Shown: positions 1 to 8,791 of the stretch, in pieces
Layout: each line of letters begins with the position of its first letter
Position numbering within the stretch: the first letter of the stretch is position 1
Program-made: the position numbers and the translations under genes
Notes under the pieces: generated by a model
Told to the model about the DNA's origin: nothing
Database searches by the model: none
Seen by the model: the letters and a program-made list of their open reading frames with translations, nothing else
Source of the DNA: Kineosporia succinea
Lineage (GTDB): Bacteria; Actinomycetota; Actinomycetes; Actinomycetales; Kineosporiaceae
Assembly: GCF_030811555.1 (NCBI RefSeq)
Contig: NZ_JAUSQZ010000001.1
Span: 5,205,241-5,269,240, forward strand
Reading direction: 5' to 3'
Length of the DNA stretch: 64,000 nucleotides

Positions 1-2093
1 ATCTCGGCACGCAGAACCCCGTTGTCGACCACCGCGTCCGCCGTCGGTGGCACTGCGGAGGAGACCCGGACGACGGAGAAGTCGGCAACCCGCCCGGATT
101 CGCCCTCGGTCGGCAGGAGCGAGCGCAGCGATGCTTCGAGGGATTGATAGGTGTCGCGGGCCTCGCGATGCACCCAGGAGATCGACGAGCCGGGCAGGAT
201 GTCGTGGAACTGGTGCAGCAGCACGGTGTGCCAGGCCTGCTCGAGTTCGTCGTAGGGGTAGGAACGCCCGCGCCGAACGGCTCCGACGGTGGCCAGGTAC
301 TCGACCGTGCGCAGCAGTGCCTCGGCCCGGCGGTTGCCCTGCTTCATCGCGATCTGAGAGGTGAGCGTGCCGCGGTGCAGCTCGAGGTAGAGTTCGCCCG
401 ACCAGAGCGGGGCCTCGTCGCCGAGCTCGGCCTCGACCTCGCGGAAGAACTGCTCCGGATGCCCCAGCCCGACGCGGGCCGCTCCTTCGAGATCGGCGAA
501 ACGGTGCGTGCGGGAGAGCATCTCGCGGTTCGGGCCGCCACCGCCGTCACCGTAGCCGAACAGCAGCAGGGACTGCGACGAGATGGCCTTGTCGCGGAAG
601 TTGCTCACCGCGTGCTTGAGCTCGGCGGCCGTGACCTCGGCGGCGTAGGTGTCGGCGGGCGGGAAGTGGGTGAGGATCCGCGAGCCGTCGAGACCTTCCC
701 AGCTGAACGTGTGGTGCGGGAAGGTCGTGGTGTCGTTCCAGGAGATCTTCTGGGTGAGGAAGTACCGGTAGCCGGCCCGCCGGGCGATCTGCGGCCAGGC
801 GCCGGAGTAGCCGAAGCTGTCGGGCAGCCACACCAGCTGCGACTCGTGGCCGAAGGCCTCGGCGAACCAGCGCTTGCCGAACGTGATCTGCCGGACCAGG
901 GACTCGCCGGTCGGCATCACCGCGTCGGACTCGACCCACATCCCGCCGACCGGCACGATACGGCCCTCGGCCACCCGCTGCCGCACCCGCTCGAACAGCT
1001 CCGGATGGTCTTCGCGCACCCACTGGTACTGCTGGGCCGACGACATCGCGTAGACGAACTCGTCGTCGGTCTCCATCAGGGTGAGCACGTTGGTGAGGGT
1101 GCGGGCGACCTTGCGGCGGGTCTCGCGCAGGGGCCAGAGCCAGGCCGAGTCGATGTGGGCGTGGCCGACGGCGGTCATCCGGTGGGCGCTGGCGTGGGCG
1201 GGCCTGGCCAGGGCCGGTTGCAGGGCGGCGCGGGCCTGGGCGGGAGTGGCTGCGTCGAGGGCGTTCTCGACCGCGCGCAGCATCTGCCAGTACCGGGGCT
1301 CGGTGCTGTCGAGGGTGGGCAGGAGGTCGCCCGTGGCCTCGAGATCGCGCAGGAGCTCGAAGATCTCGGGGGAGAAGGTGAACAGGCCGGCCGAGATCAG
1401 GCGGTAGGGCTCGGGTTCGCCGGGTCCTGGTTTCTCGCCGAGGGTGGTCGCGACGAACGGAGGCAGGCCGAGCAGCAGCGGGTTCGCGGCCGCCTCGACG
1501 AAGAGGGTGAACGACCCGTCGTCGGCGAGGACACCGGGTGCGGCCCCCGGACCGGTCAGCCGGACCCAGCCGTTGCGTGGGTGAAGGGCTTTCACCGGAA
1601 CCCCGTCGGGCCGGAACACCAGACCCTCGCAGTGCCCGCCCACCGAGTGGTCGAACCAGCCGAGGTCGAGAACCAGTTCGACGGGCAGCGGGAACTGAGC
1701 GGGGTGCGCGCGTTCGACGGGCCGCGGTGGTTGGGTGGGCTGTGCGGGTCGAGTGAGCTGTGCGGGTCGGGCGGGCTGTGCGGGTCGGGTGGGCTGTGTG
1801 GGCTCTGTGGGCGGTGCGGGTTCGCCGGGCCCTGCCGGCAGGAGCGCGTGGGGTACCCGGCCCTCGATCCGCAGCCAGGTGGTGCCCCAGGCCGGCCCCC
1901 AGGTCTCACCCAGGGCCAGGGGCTGGTAGAGCGCCGGGTCGAGATTGATCGCGAGCGCGGGCGGGACCGGTTCGCCGCCGACCCGCCAGGCCGCCACGGT
2001 GACGTCGGAAACCGGCTGGTGCAGAAGAGGAACGATGCGCTCTCGCACCGCCCGGGGAAGGCGGTCGATGACGTGGGACGGATTCAGGTGCAC
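1..2093 (-). CDS. Alpha-mannosidase, glycoside hydrolase family 38 (3' end outside window)
   Basis: Retaining alpha-mannosidase expected to trim mannose from high-mannose glycans. The visible 697 codons include the GH38 zinc-site motif GHAHIDSAWLWP near residue 307, the nucleophile segment LPDSFGYSG near residue 423, and the later glycine-rich GYGDGGGGP. The GTG start at 2093 has a good GGAGG ribosome site seven bases upstream. The C-terminal beta domains lie beyond the left edge, so truncation here is only a window effect. Residues about 87-132 are a proline-rich TRPAQP repeat inserted in the N-terminal domain. It follows lacI in the same direction and has its own palindromic operator at 2120-2133. 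Secretion is not evident: no signal peptide is seen, so mannosides may be processed inside the cell after import. Family assignment is strong; exact substrate is inference. Confidence 0.93.
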   Translation of the reverse strand, partial: MHLNPSHVIDRLPRAVRERIVPLLHQPVSDVTVAAWRVGGEPVPPALAINLDPALYQPLALGETWGPAWGTTWLRIEGRVPHALLPAGPGEPAPPTEPTQPTRPAQPARPAQLTRPAQPTQPPRPVERAHPAQFPLPVELVLDLGWFDHSVGGHCEGLVFRPDGVPVKALHPRNGWVRLTGPGAAPGVLADDGSFTLFVEAAANPLLLGLPPFVATTLGEKPGPGEPEPYRLISAGLFTFSPEIFELLRDLEATGDLLPTLDSTEPRYWQMLRAVENALDAATPAQARAALQPALARPAHASAHRMTAVGHAHIDSAWLWPLRETRRKVARTLTNVLTLMETDDEFVYAMSSAQQYQWVREDHPELFERVRQRVAEGRIVPVGGMWVESDAVMPTGESLVRQITFGKRWFAEAFGHESQLVWLPDSFGYSGAWPQIARRAGYRYFLTQKISWNDTTTFPHHTFSWEGLDGSRILTHFPPADTYAAEVTAAELKHAVSNFRDKAISSQSLLLFGYGDGGGGPNREMLSRTHRFADLEGAARVGLGHPEQFFREVEAELGDEAPLWSGELYLELHRGTLTSQIAMKQGNRRAEALLRTVEYLATVGAVRRGRSYPYDELEQAWHTVLLHQFHDILPGSSISWVHREARDTYQSLEASLRSLLPTEGESGRVADFSVVRVSSAVPPTADAVVDNGVLRAE
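1700..1835. repeat. In-frame imperfect repeat inside the GH38 gene
   Basis: Imperfect units built on GTGCGGGTCGGGTGGGCT-like sequence encode a proline-rich segment (TRPAQP, ARPAQP, TQPTRP) on the minus strand. The units are multiples of three bases, so the reading frame survives. It probably forms a flexible loop in the N-terminal domain. Confidence 0.7.
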
Positions 2094-2119
2094 GGGGCGA
2101 CCTCCGATCTCTCCGAACG

Positions 2120-2133
2120 CTAAAGCGCTTTAG
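2120..2133. promoter_or_regulatory. LacI-type operator, perfect 14-bp palindrome
   Basis: CTAAAGCGCTTTAG is a perfect palindrome with the central CG typical of LacI-family operators. It lies 27 bases upstream of the GH38 start, between lacI and GH38. An almost identical site (CTAATGCGCTTTAG) precedes the GH85 gene at 6021-6034. The adjacent LacI regulator is the obvious binder, by inference. Confidence 0.8.
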
Positions 2134-2232
2134 TCGCCGTCGTCAATGGATCAGCGCGACAAGAGTGCTAATCGGGACCTTCGGTGCCGCGACGAACCCG
2201 GTGCGCCGGCACCTCGACGTCGAGGCCGAACC

Positions 2233-3345
2233 TCAGCGCTGCGGCGAACTCTCGCGCACCACGAGGGTCGGCTGCTGCGCCTCGATGTCGGCCTTCACCG
2301 AACGAGCCGAACGATCCGAACGAGCCGAACGATCCGAACGATCCGAACGAGCCGAGCCGGCCGAGCGCTCGGCCCCGTCCGCCGGGGCAGACCGGTCCGG
2401 CCCGTCCACCAGTTGCAGCAGCCTGCGCGCCACCGCCTCGCCGAACACCGTCGGATCCCGCCGCACCGCCGTCAGCGACGGCTGCAGCGCCACGCAGATC
2501 GCCGAGTCCTCGCAGCTCACCACCGAGATCTCGTCGAGCAGCCCGGCCGTGCGCAACGCCCGCACCCCGGCCACCGCGAGCACCTCGTTGTCGAACACCA
2601 GCGCGTCCGGACGGTCGGCCGACGCGATCAGCCGGCGCGTGGCCTCCAGCCCGTCACTCTCGCTGTAGTCGGTGTGCACGACCCCCGGCGAGGCCAGCAC
2701 CCCGGCCGCCGCCTTGCGGAACGCCCCGATGCGCCGGTGCACGTGCAGCAGCTCGGCCGGCCCGCTGACGTAGGCCAGCCGGCGGCAACCGGTCTCCTGC
2801 AGGTGCTCGACCAGCAGCCGCATGGCCGCCCCGTCGTCGACCGTGACCGCGGGCAGCAGCCGCTTGGGATCGGGCCCGCCGGCCAGCACGGCCGGCAGGC
2901 CCAGATCACGCAGGAACGCCGGACGCGGGTCACCCCGGCGCAGGTCGCTGATGATGACCCCCTCGACCCGGCGTTCCCGGTTCCAGCGGCGCAGAACGGC
3001 CAGCTCGTCGTCGACCGACCGCGTCATCTGGAACAGCAGCCCGTACCCACGGCTGGAGAGCACGGACTGGGCCCCGGTCAGCAGCCGTAGGTAGAAGCTC
3101 TCCATGCCGAACTCCTGCACGTCGCGCGTGAGCACGAACCCGACCGTCATCGAGGTGATCCCGGACAGCGTGCGGGCCGCGTGGTTCGGCGCGAACTGCA
3201 GTTCCTCGGCCAGCGCCAGCACCCGCTCGCGGGTCTGCTCGGAGACCCCGGGACGGCCGTTCAGCGCGAACGACGCCGCCGTCTCGGAGATGCCCAGACG
3301 CGTGGCGAGATCCTTCAACGTCGGGCGGGGCCGTCGCGGCGACAT
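2233..3345 (-). CDS. LacI-family transcriptional regulator
   Basis: A 370-residue LacI/GalR repressor. The N-terminal helix-turn-helix (TLKDLATRLGISETAASFAL, residues about 9-28) is followed by the hinge segment NHAARTLSG and a periplasmic-binding-protein-like sensor domain. ATG at 3345 has a GAGGA site close upstream. The gene starts 35 bases after the GH85 stop and reads the same way, so it is probably cotranscribed with GH85 and lies ahead of GH38. It is the likely controller of the two palindromic operators at 2120 and 6021. A C-terminal tail of about 20 residues of SAR/SDR units encoded by 9-bp repeats (about 2296-2356) is unusual for the family. The ligand is probably a mannose-containing sugar, inferred from the neighbours. 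Confidence 0.92.
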   Translation of the reverse strand: MSPRRPRPTLKDLATRLGISETAASFALNGRPGVSEQTRERVLALAEELQFAPNHAARTLSGITSMTVGFVLTRDVQEFGMESFYLRLLTGAQSVLSSRGYGLLFQMTRSVDDELAVLRRWNRERRVEGVIISDLRRGDPRPAFLRDLGLPAVLAGGPDPKRLLPAVTVDDGAAMRLLVEHLQETGCRRLAYVSGPAELLHVHRRIGAFRKAAAGVLASPGVVHTDYSESDGLEATRRLIASADRPDALVFDNEVLAVAGVRALRTAGLLDEISVVSCEDSAICVALQPSLTAVRRDPTVFGEAVARRLLQLVDGPDRSAPADGAERSAGSARSDRSDRSARSDRSARSVKADIEAQQPTLVVRESSPQR

Positions 3346-3380
3346 GGGTCCTCAGGAGGCTTCGGTGCGGCAGGGGCTGA

Positions 3381-5996
3381 TCACGGTACAACCTCCCTGA
3401 TCACGGTCGTGGCCTTATTGCCCGAGTAGTCCTCGATCGTGGCCGTCACCCGGGACGTGGCGCTCGACAACCGCAGGGTGAGTGCGGCCGTCGTGGTGCG
3501 GCCCCGGATGATGTACGGCTTGGCCCCCGACGAGTACGTGGTCGCGAACGTCCTGGCCACGCCGTCCTCCTCGACGTGGATCTTGTACCAGTCGTCGGTC
3601 GCCGGGGTGCTGAACCGGGCGGTGGTGGAGTCGATGTCGACCAGATCGCGGGCGTAGGGCTCGACCACCGTGTCGGCGAACTCCCCGCGGGCCGAGACCT
3701 CGGTGCCCTTCCCCGCGTCCACCGTCACCTTGAAGTGCCCGCCCTCGGTGGGCAGCCCGGTGAGCCGGGCCGAGGTGGCTCTGCCCGTCACCCGCACCGA
3801 CCGGCTGACCGGTTCGTCGGTGTAGGCGGATGTGAGCGTGACCCTCGTGTTGTTGGTGGGAGTGGGCCAGCTGACGTCGACCGAGCCGTCGTCCGACACC
3901 GACGCCGTGACGTCGCCGGTGCCCTTGGTGAAGTCGTACGTCAGCTTCGCCGGCTTGCTCAGGCTGCCGTCGTGCCCGACCGCCCGCAGCTCGAGAGTGC
4001 CCTTGCCCGCGGTGAAATGCTTGACGTAGAGCACGTCGTCGTAGATGCCGCCGAGGTACTTTCCGCCGTCGTAGACCGCGTACTCGGCCACATCGTCGTA
4101 ATCGCCCAGATCCCAGCCCAGTTCGAGCTCGTCGGTGCCGGTGAGGGCGGACGTGACGTGGAAGCCGCGCGGGGTGGACGGGGTGTGGTTCCTTCCGTCA
4201 GTCACGGTGATCCGGCCGACGTTGAGCTGGTAGTTCTCGACCGAAGCGCCCGAGACGCCCAGTCCCAGCGTCGCGATCGTCCGGCCGGCGTGGTCACCCA
4301 GGTCCACGGTGCCCGTCGTCCACTGCTTGCTCTGCCTGCCCGAGTTCGTCAGGGGCAGACGGACGACCCGGTCGGGTTCGTCGGCGAAGGTCACCGCGAC
4401 ATCGATGTGGGACGCGTCGGTGGGGGAGACCTTGCGGTAGGTCACCTCGGCCTCGGACTTCTTGCCCACGGCCAGATCCGTGCGGTAGAGCTTCAGGTAG
4501 TTGTCGGCCTCGAGGTCGCCGCTCAGCACGAGCGAGCTGCCACCCTCGTAGCCACCCACCGGCCGGTAGGTGAAGCGGTCGGCCTTCGTGGCCCGGGTGC
4601 CGTAGTCGTAGTCGACGCCCAGGGGCGCGCCGGTGGAGGTGATGTCCCACTGCCAGGTCGCCGGCTGGTCTTGGACGTTGATGTTCGACCACTCGTCCGG
4701 GCTCGAACTCCGGCCCTGGTGAACGTATTCCAGTCCGTGGCCGGTGTTGAAGGTCGTGTCGAACACCGACCCGTCGATCGTCGATCGCTCGGTGATGTAG
4801 TTCGAGATGCCCTTCCAGGTGCCCGCGTCGACGGCGCCCCCGGTCGAGCTTCCCGTCCACCAGCGCCGTTCCCGGTCGTACGCCTTCCACTGGTTGGCGT
4901 CGTCTTCCTTGCCGGGCAGTTCTGCGTGCACGAAATCGCTGCCCAGCGTGGCGATCGCGTTCATCGGTCTGCCGTCGGCGCCCAAGTTGTCGTCGAGATC
5001 GTACGGCTGGTCGAACTGGTACATCCCCGCCTCGAGGCCCGCGAACGAGGTGGTGAGCGGATCGAGGCCGATCGACGTCGCGTGCTGCGCCGAGTTGGTC
5101 AGCTTGGTCTTGTTCCACCAGTAGTTCAGGAACATCGAGTCGCTGACATCGCCGATCTCCGGGTCACGCACGAACGGGCTGTTGAGCGCGGTGAATTCGT
5201 TCTGGTACACGCGGGCGCCGGTGGTGTTGTCCACCGAGTCGTAGAACTGCACGTACAGCCCGGCATCCTTGATGGTCTTGAGAAACTGCTTGTAGCGCGG
5301 GATGTCGGCCGGAGCGACCTTCGGTTCCTCCTGGTTGATGAAGTAACCGTCGAACCCGTACCACTGCGCCAGCTCGATCAGCTTGCGGGCCACCGGGTAG
5401 CCGCCCTCGGCGTCCTGCTTCAGCAGCTCGGTGTAGGTCTGTGTGCCCCGGTCGTTCTCGGAGAGGAACACGGTGCCGAGCGACTTCACGCCGTTCTTGT
5501 GCGCGGCGTTGGTGTAGCCGGAGTTCGGCAGGTTGAGCATGCCGAACTCGAACCACTTCTCCTTCCAGTCCAGGTTCGGGTCGTAGAGCTCCTCGGGCAC
5601 GCCCTCCCCGGCCATGCCGTGCCACGACGCGTAATAGTCGGTGTACTGCCAGAAGTTGAACGTGTAGGCGCTGAACTCGTTGTTGTAGGGGTAGCTCTCG
5701 AAGAACGCGTTGCCGTAGTCACCGGCCAGCGTGAGGTGCTCGGCCCCCTTCTCGCCGGTGTCGATACGTTGCTGCAGGGGCACTCTCGACCGGGTCAGGT
5801 CGCCGAACAGGTCGGACCCCGGCGTCCAGCGCAGCAGGTCGGCCGCGGTGTAGCCGTGCTGGAACGGCTGGTTGGCGCCCTTGGCCGCGGCTCCGGTCCA
5901 GGGCAGGGTGTCCGACGCGGTGGCGGGGAGGGCCGCGGCGACCAGAACCGCGGTCGCCGCGGTGGCGGCGATGATGAGGGTTCTTCTGCGAGACAC
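3381..5996 (-). CDS. Secreted endo-beta-N-acetylglucosaminidase, GH85
   Basis: Endo-enzyme that cuts the chitobiose core of N-linked glycans. The catalytic segment GFDGYFINQEEP carries the family Asn and Glu pair (about N221 and E223 of the 871-residue product), and the preceding and following TIM-barrel strands (LGTVFLSEND, YVQFYDSVDN) match GH85. The GTG at 5996 (VSRRRTL) is preferred over the TTG at 6020 because AGAGG precedes it; it opens onto a signal peptide ending near LPATASD. The C-terminal half contains carbohydrate-binding-like and fibronectin-like beta domains. An operator-like palindrome sits immediately upstream at 6021-6034. With the GH38 gene and LacI it forms an N-glycan catabolic unit; no sugar transporter is seen in the window. 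Confidence 0.93.
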   Translation of the reverse strand: MSRRRTLIIAATAATAVLVAAALPATASDTLPWTGAAAKGANQPFQHGYTAADLLRWTPGSDLFGDLTRSRVPLQQRIDTGEKGAEHLTLAGDYGNAFFESYPYNNEFSAYTFNFWQYTDYYASWHGMAGEGVPEELYDPNLDWKEKWFEFGMLNLPNSGYTNAAHKNGVKSLGTVFLSENDRGTQTYTELLKQDAEGGYPVARKLIELAQWYGFDGYFINQEEPKVAPADIPRYKQFLKTIKDAGLYVQFYDSVDNTTGARVYQNEFTALNSPFVRDPEIGDVSDSMFLNYWWNKTKLTNSAQHATSIGLDPLTTSFAGLEAGMYQFDQPYDLDDNLGADGRPMNAIATLGSDFVHAELPGKEDDANQWKAYDRERRWWTGSSTGGAVDAGTWKGISNYITERSTIDGSVFDTTFNTGHGLEYVHQGRSSSPDEWSNINVQDQPATWQWDITSTGAPLGVDYDYGTRATKADRFTYRPVGGYEGGSSLVLSGDLEADNYLKLYRTDLAVGKKSEAEVTYRKVSPTDASHIDVAVTFADEPDRVVRLPLTNSGRQSKQWTTGTVDLGDHAGRTIATLGLGVSGASVENYQLNVGRITVTDGRNHTPSTPRGFHVTSALTGTDELELGWDLGDYDDVAEYAVYDGGKYLGGIYDDVLYVKHFTAGKGTLELRAVGHDGSLSKPAKLTYDFTKGTGDVTASVSDDGSVDVSWPTPTNNTRVTLTSAYTDEPVSRSVRVTGRATSARLTGLPTEGGHFKVTVDAGKGTEVSARGEFADTVVEPYARDLVDIDSTTARFSTPATDDWYKIHVEEDGVARTFATTYSSGAKPYIIRGRTTTAALTLRLSSATSRVTATIEDYSGNKATTVIREVVP

Positions 5997-6020
5997 GTGT
6001 ACCTCTTCCGTGAGGTGCAA

Positions 6021-6034
6021 CTAATGCGCTTTAG
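6021..6034. promoter_or_regulatory. LacI-type operator upstream of GH85
   Basis: CTAATGCGCTTTAG matches the perfect palindrome at 2120-2133 except for one base. It is placed 25 bases before the GH85 start and within the space shared with the divergent amidohydrolase. It is probably bound by the LacI product encoded at 2233-3345. Confidence 0.75.
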
Positions 6035-6133
6035 TCTTCACGGCAGTGTATGGACGTGTCCTCGCCGACAGCAAGGGGCTCCGGACGCAGAGTGGCGACC
6101 GGGCGGCTGGCCCGTTGATGACAGACTGACCCG

Positions 6134-7708
6134 GTGCGCTCGACTCTCTACCGCCGCGTCCAGCTGCCCGAACCACCCGGGTTCCACGAGGAGCTGCCCC
6201 GGCGCTGGGAGGTGCTGGTCCACGACGGCGTCATCGTGCGCGTCACCCCCGAGGGCACGGCGTCCGACGACGCCGACGAGACCGTCGACCTGGCCGGTGC
6301 CCTGCTGCTGCCCGGCTTCGTCGACGCGCACGCCCACGTCACCGACACCGGGCTGCTCCTGACCGGCGTCGACTGCACCGGCGCCCGGTCGGTCACCGAG
6401 ATCCTCGACCGGGTGGCCGATCTGGCGCGGAACCGGCCCGGCCGGCAGATCCTCGGCCACGGCTGGGACGAACTCGAGCTGGCCGAGGGCCGCCCGCCGA
6501 CGGCTCAGGAGCTGGACAACGCCGGTGGCGGGGCCGTGGTCTACCTGTCCCGGGTCGACGTGCACTCGGCCGTCGTCTCCTCGGCCCTCGCCGAACGGGC
6601 CGGGCTGGCGGGCCGCGAGGGCTGGAGCGCGGACGGACGCGTCGAACGGGACGCCCACCACGCGGCCCGTCACACCACCCGCTTCGAGATCCCCGCCGCC
6701 GAGCGCCGCGAGCTGCAGCTCCGGGCACTGCGCCGGGCGGCCGCGCGGGGCGTCATCGAGGTGCACGAGATGTCCGCGCCCCACATCGCCCCCGACGAAG
6801 ACCTGCTCGCCCTGCTGGAGCTCACCGGGGAGGATCTGCCCGACGTCGTCGCCTACCGCGGTGAGCTCGTGGCCTCGGAGGCCGAGGCCCGGCAGGTGCT
6901 CGAGCGTTTCGGGGGCCGCCTGGCCGGTCTGGCCGGAGACCTGATGATGGACGGCGCCTTCGGCTCCCGCACCGCCCGCCTGAAGAGCGGCTACACCGAC
7001 GCCCCCGGCCACCACGGTTACCTCTACTCCACCGCCGAGCAGGCCCACGAGCACCTGGTCGCGTGCACCCGGGCCGGTGTGCAGGGCGGCTTCCACGTCA
7101 TCGGTGACGCCGCGGTCGAGGAGCTGCTCGAGGGCCTGTCCCGCGCGGCCGAGACCCTGGGCGACGACGCGGTCGCGGCCGCCCGGCACCGCTTCGAGCA
7201 CGTCGAGGGCATCGACGTCTCCGGGGCCGCCGTGCTCGCCGACCTCGACGTGATCGCCAGCGTGCAGCCCGCTTTCGACGCGCACTGGGGTGGCTACAGC
7301 GGCATGTACGCCCGGCGGGTGGGGCCCGACCGGGCCCTGGCGCAGAACCCGTTCCTCAGCATGCTGAGGGCGGGCGTCGTGCTGGCGTTCGGCTCCGACA
7401 GCCCGGTGACCCCGTTCGCCCCCTGGGAGGGTGTGCGCGCGGCCCTGCGCCACCACAACCGCGTCCAGCGCCTGGACCTCCGCGATGCCATCGAGGCGCA
7501 CACCCTCGGGGGTCTGCGGGCGTCGCGCCGTCCCGGCCCCGCCACCATCCGCCTCGGCGAAGGTGACCGGGCGACGTTCGCCGCCTGGACGTCCCCCGGT
7601 ATCCGGGTCGCCGGCGTCGCCGAGCACTCGGTGCCCCTGGCCGCCCTGACCGAGGAGCTCTTCGGCGGCGATGCCGTTCCCGAGCTGGTGCTCACCCGCC
7701 GGCGCTGA
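6134..7708 (+). CDS. Amidohydrolase family protein (YtcJ-like, Amidohydro_3)
   Basis: Metal-dependent hydrolase of 524 residues. The metal motif DAHAHV is at residues about 64-69 after the small N-terminal beta-sandwich; later ligands are visible in GFHVIGDAA, RHRFEHVEGI and FGSDSPVTP. The layout is that of the YtcJ branch of the amidohydrolase superfamily, whose members act on varied amides; the substrate cannot be read from sequence. No signal peptide is evident, so it is probably cytoplasmic. The GTG start at 6134 has only a weak ribosome site. It diverges from the GH85 gene across about 140 bases and may be affected by the operator there, though there is no functional link to glycan breakdown. 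Confidence 0.85.
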   Translation: MRSTLYRRVQLPEPPGFHEELPRRWEVLVHDGVIVRVTPEGTASDDADETVDLAGALLLPGFVDAHAHVTDTGLLLTGVDCTGARSVTEILDRVADLARNRPGRQILGHGWDELELAEGRPPTAQELDNAGGGAVVYLSRVDVHSAVVSSALAERAGLAGREGWSADGRVERDAHHAARHTTRFEIPAAERRELQLRALRRAAARGVIEVHEMSAPHIAPDEDLLALLELTGEDLPDVVAYRGELVASEAEARQVLERFGGRLAGLAGDLMMDGAFGSRTARLKSGYTDAPGHHGYLYSTAEQAHEHLVACTRAGVQGGFHVIGDAAVEELLEGLSRAAETLGDDAVAAARHRFEHVEGIDVSGAAVLADLDVIASVQPAFDAHWGGYSGMYARRVGPDRALAQNPFLSMLRAGVVLAFGSDSPVTPFAPWEGVRAALRHHNRVQRLDLRDAIEAHTLGGLRASRRPGPATIRLGEGDRATFAAWTSPGIRVAGVAEHSVPLAALTEELFGGDAVPELVLTRRR

Positions 7709-7762
7709 GCCCGGCCCGAAAGGGTTTCGCCGGGATTGTCGCCTCGTGCGAGACTCCCGGTC

Positions 7763-8791
7763 ATGTCCGTGCGATACCCCCGCCCCCTGCGTCCCGGTGA
7801 CCGGGTGGGCGTCACCTCACCGTCCCTCGGCGTGCCGCCGGAACTACGGCCGAGGCTGCAGGCCGGTGTCCGGGCCGTGGAGGCGCGGGGGTACGAGGTC
7901 GTGGTCGGGGAGTGCATGGACGCCTCCGGTCACGTCAGCGCCCCGGCGGCCGACCGGGCGGCGGAGCTGACGGCGATGCTGACCGACCCGTCCATCCGCG
8001 CGGTGGTGCCGCCGTGGGGCGGCGAGACCGCGATCGACCTGCTGCCCCGGCTCGACTGGACGCGGCTGCGCGAGGGCGAACCGACCTGGATGGTCGGGTT
8101 CTCCGACATCTCCACGATCATCACGCCTCTCACCCTGCTGACCGGCACGGCCACGGTGCACGGCAACAACCTGATGGACACCCCCTACCGGGCGCCCGAG
8201 GGCCTGCTGACCTGGCTCGACCTCGTCACCCTGGAGGCCGGCGCGTCGTTCGCCCAGACCCCGCCCGGCCGCTACCGGGCGCAGGGCTGGGACGACTACC
8301 GCGAGCACCCGGAGGTCAGCGAGTTCACGCTCGACACCCCGGGGGCCTGGACCCGCCTCGACAGCGCCGAGGACCTCGACGTCGAGGGCCGTCTCATCGG
8401 CGGCTGCATCGAGACCCTCTGCAACCTGACCGGAACCGGCTTTCTCGACGCCACCGCCTTCGCCGACCAGCACGCCCCGGAGGGCCTGCTGGTCTACGTC
8501 GAAGCGGCGGGCGACGACGCGGGCACCATCTGCCGCAACCTGCACGGCCTGCGCCTGGCCGGCTTCTTCGACCGCGCCAACGCCGTTCTCGTGGGCCGCA
8601 CCTCGGCGCCCGACAACGGCAACCTGACCCAGCGCGACGCCGTGATCGACGCGCTCGGCGGCCTGGGCGTGCCCATCGTCGCCGACGTGGAGTGCGGCCA
8701 CGTCCAGCCCTTCCTCCCCCTCGTGAACGGGGCCCGGGCCCGGCTCGTTCACACGGCGGAGCGCAGCGAGATCACTCAGACCCTCGACTAG
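7763..8791 (+). CDS. S66 family peptidase (LD-carboxypeptidase / MccF-like)
   Basis: Serine carboxypeptidase of 342 residues. The start RPLRPGDRVGVTSPSLG is typical of the family. The likely nucleophile serine lies in MVGFSDIST, the acid residue in VYVEAAGDD, and the histidine in VECGHVQPFLP. Members remove D-alanine from murein tetrapeptides or detoxify microcin C-type peptide nucleotides; the MccF-like subgroup fits the sequence style but the substrate is open. ATG at 7763 is chosen over an upstream TTG because family proteins begin at this point. The last 20 bases overlap the convergent SDR gene. Confidence 0.87.
   Translation: MSVRYPRPLRPGDRVGVTSPSLGVPPELRPRLQAGVRAVEARGYEVVVGECMDASGHVSAPAADRAAELTAMLTDPSIRAVVPPWGGETAIDLLPRLDWTRLREGEPTWMVGFSDISTIITPLTLLTGTATVHGNNLMDTPYRAPEGLLTWLDLVTLEAGASFAQTPPGRYRAQGWDDYREHPEVSEFTLDTPGAWTRLDSAEDLDVEGRLIGGCIETLCNLTGTGFLDATAFADQHAPEGLLVYVEAAGDDAGTICRNLHGLRLAGFFDRANAVLVGRTSAPDNGNLTQRDAVIDALGGLGVPIVADVECGHVQPFLPLVNGARARLVHTAERSEITQTLD

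Noticed and set aside
3576-6362. Very long open frame opposite the GH85 gene
   Set aside because: It is antisense to a clear enzyme gene with signal peptide and motifs; its translation has no recognisable domain and reflects GC-rich codon bias.
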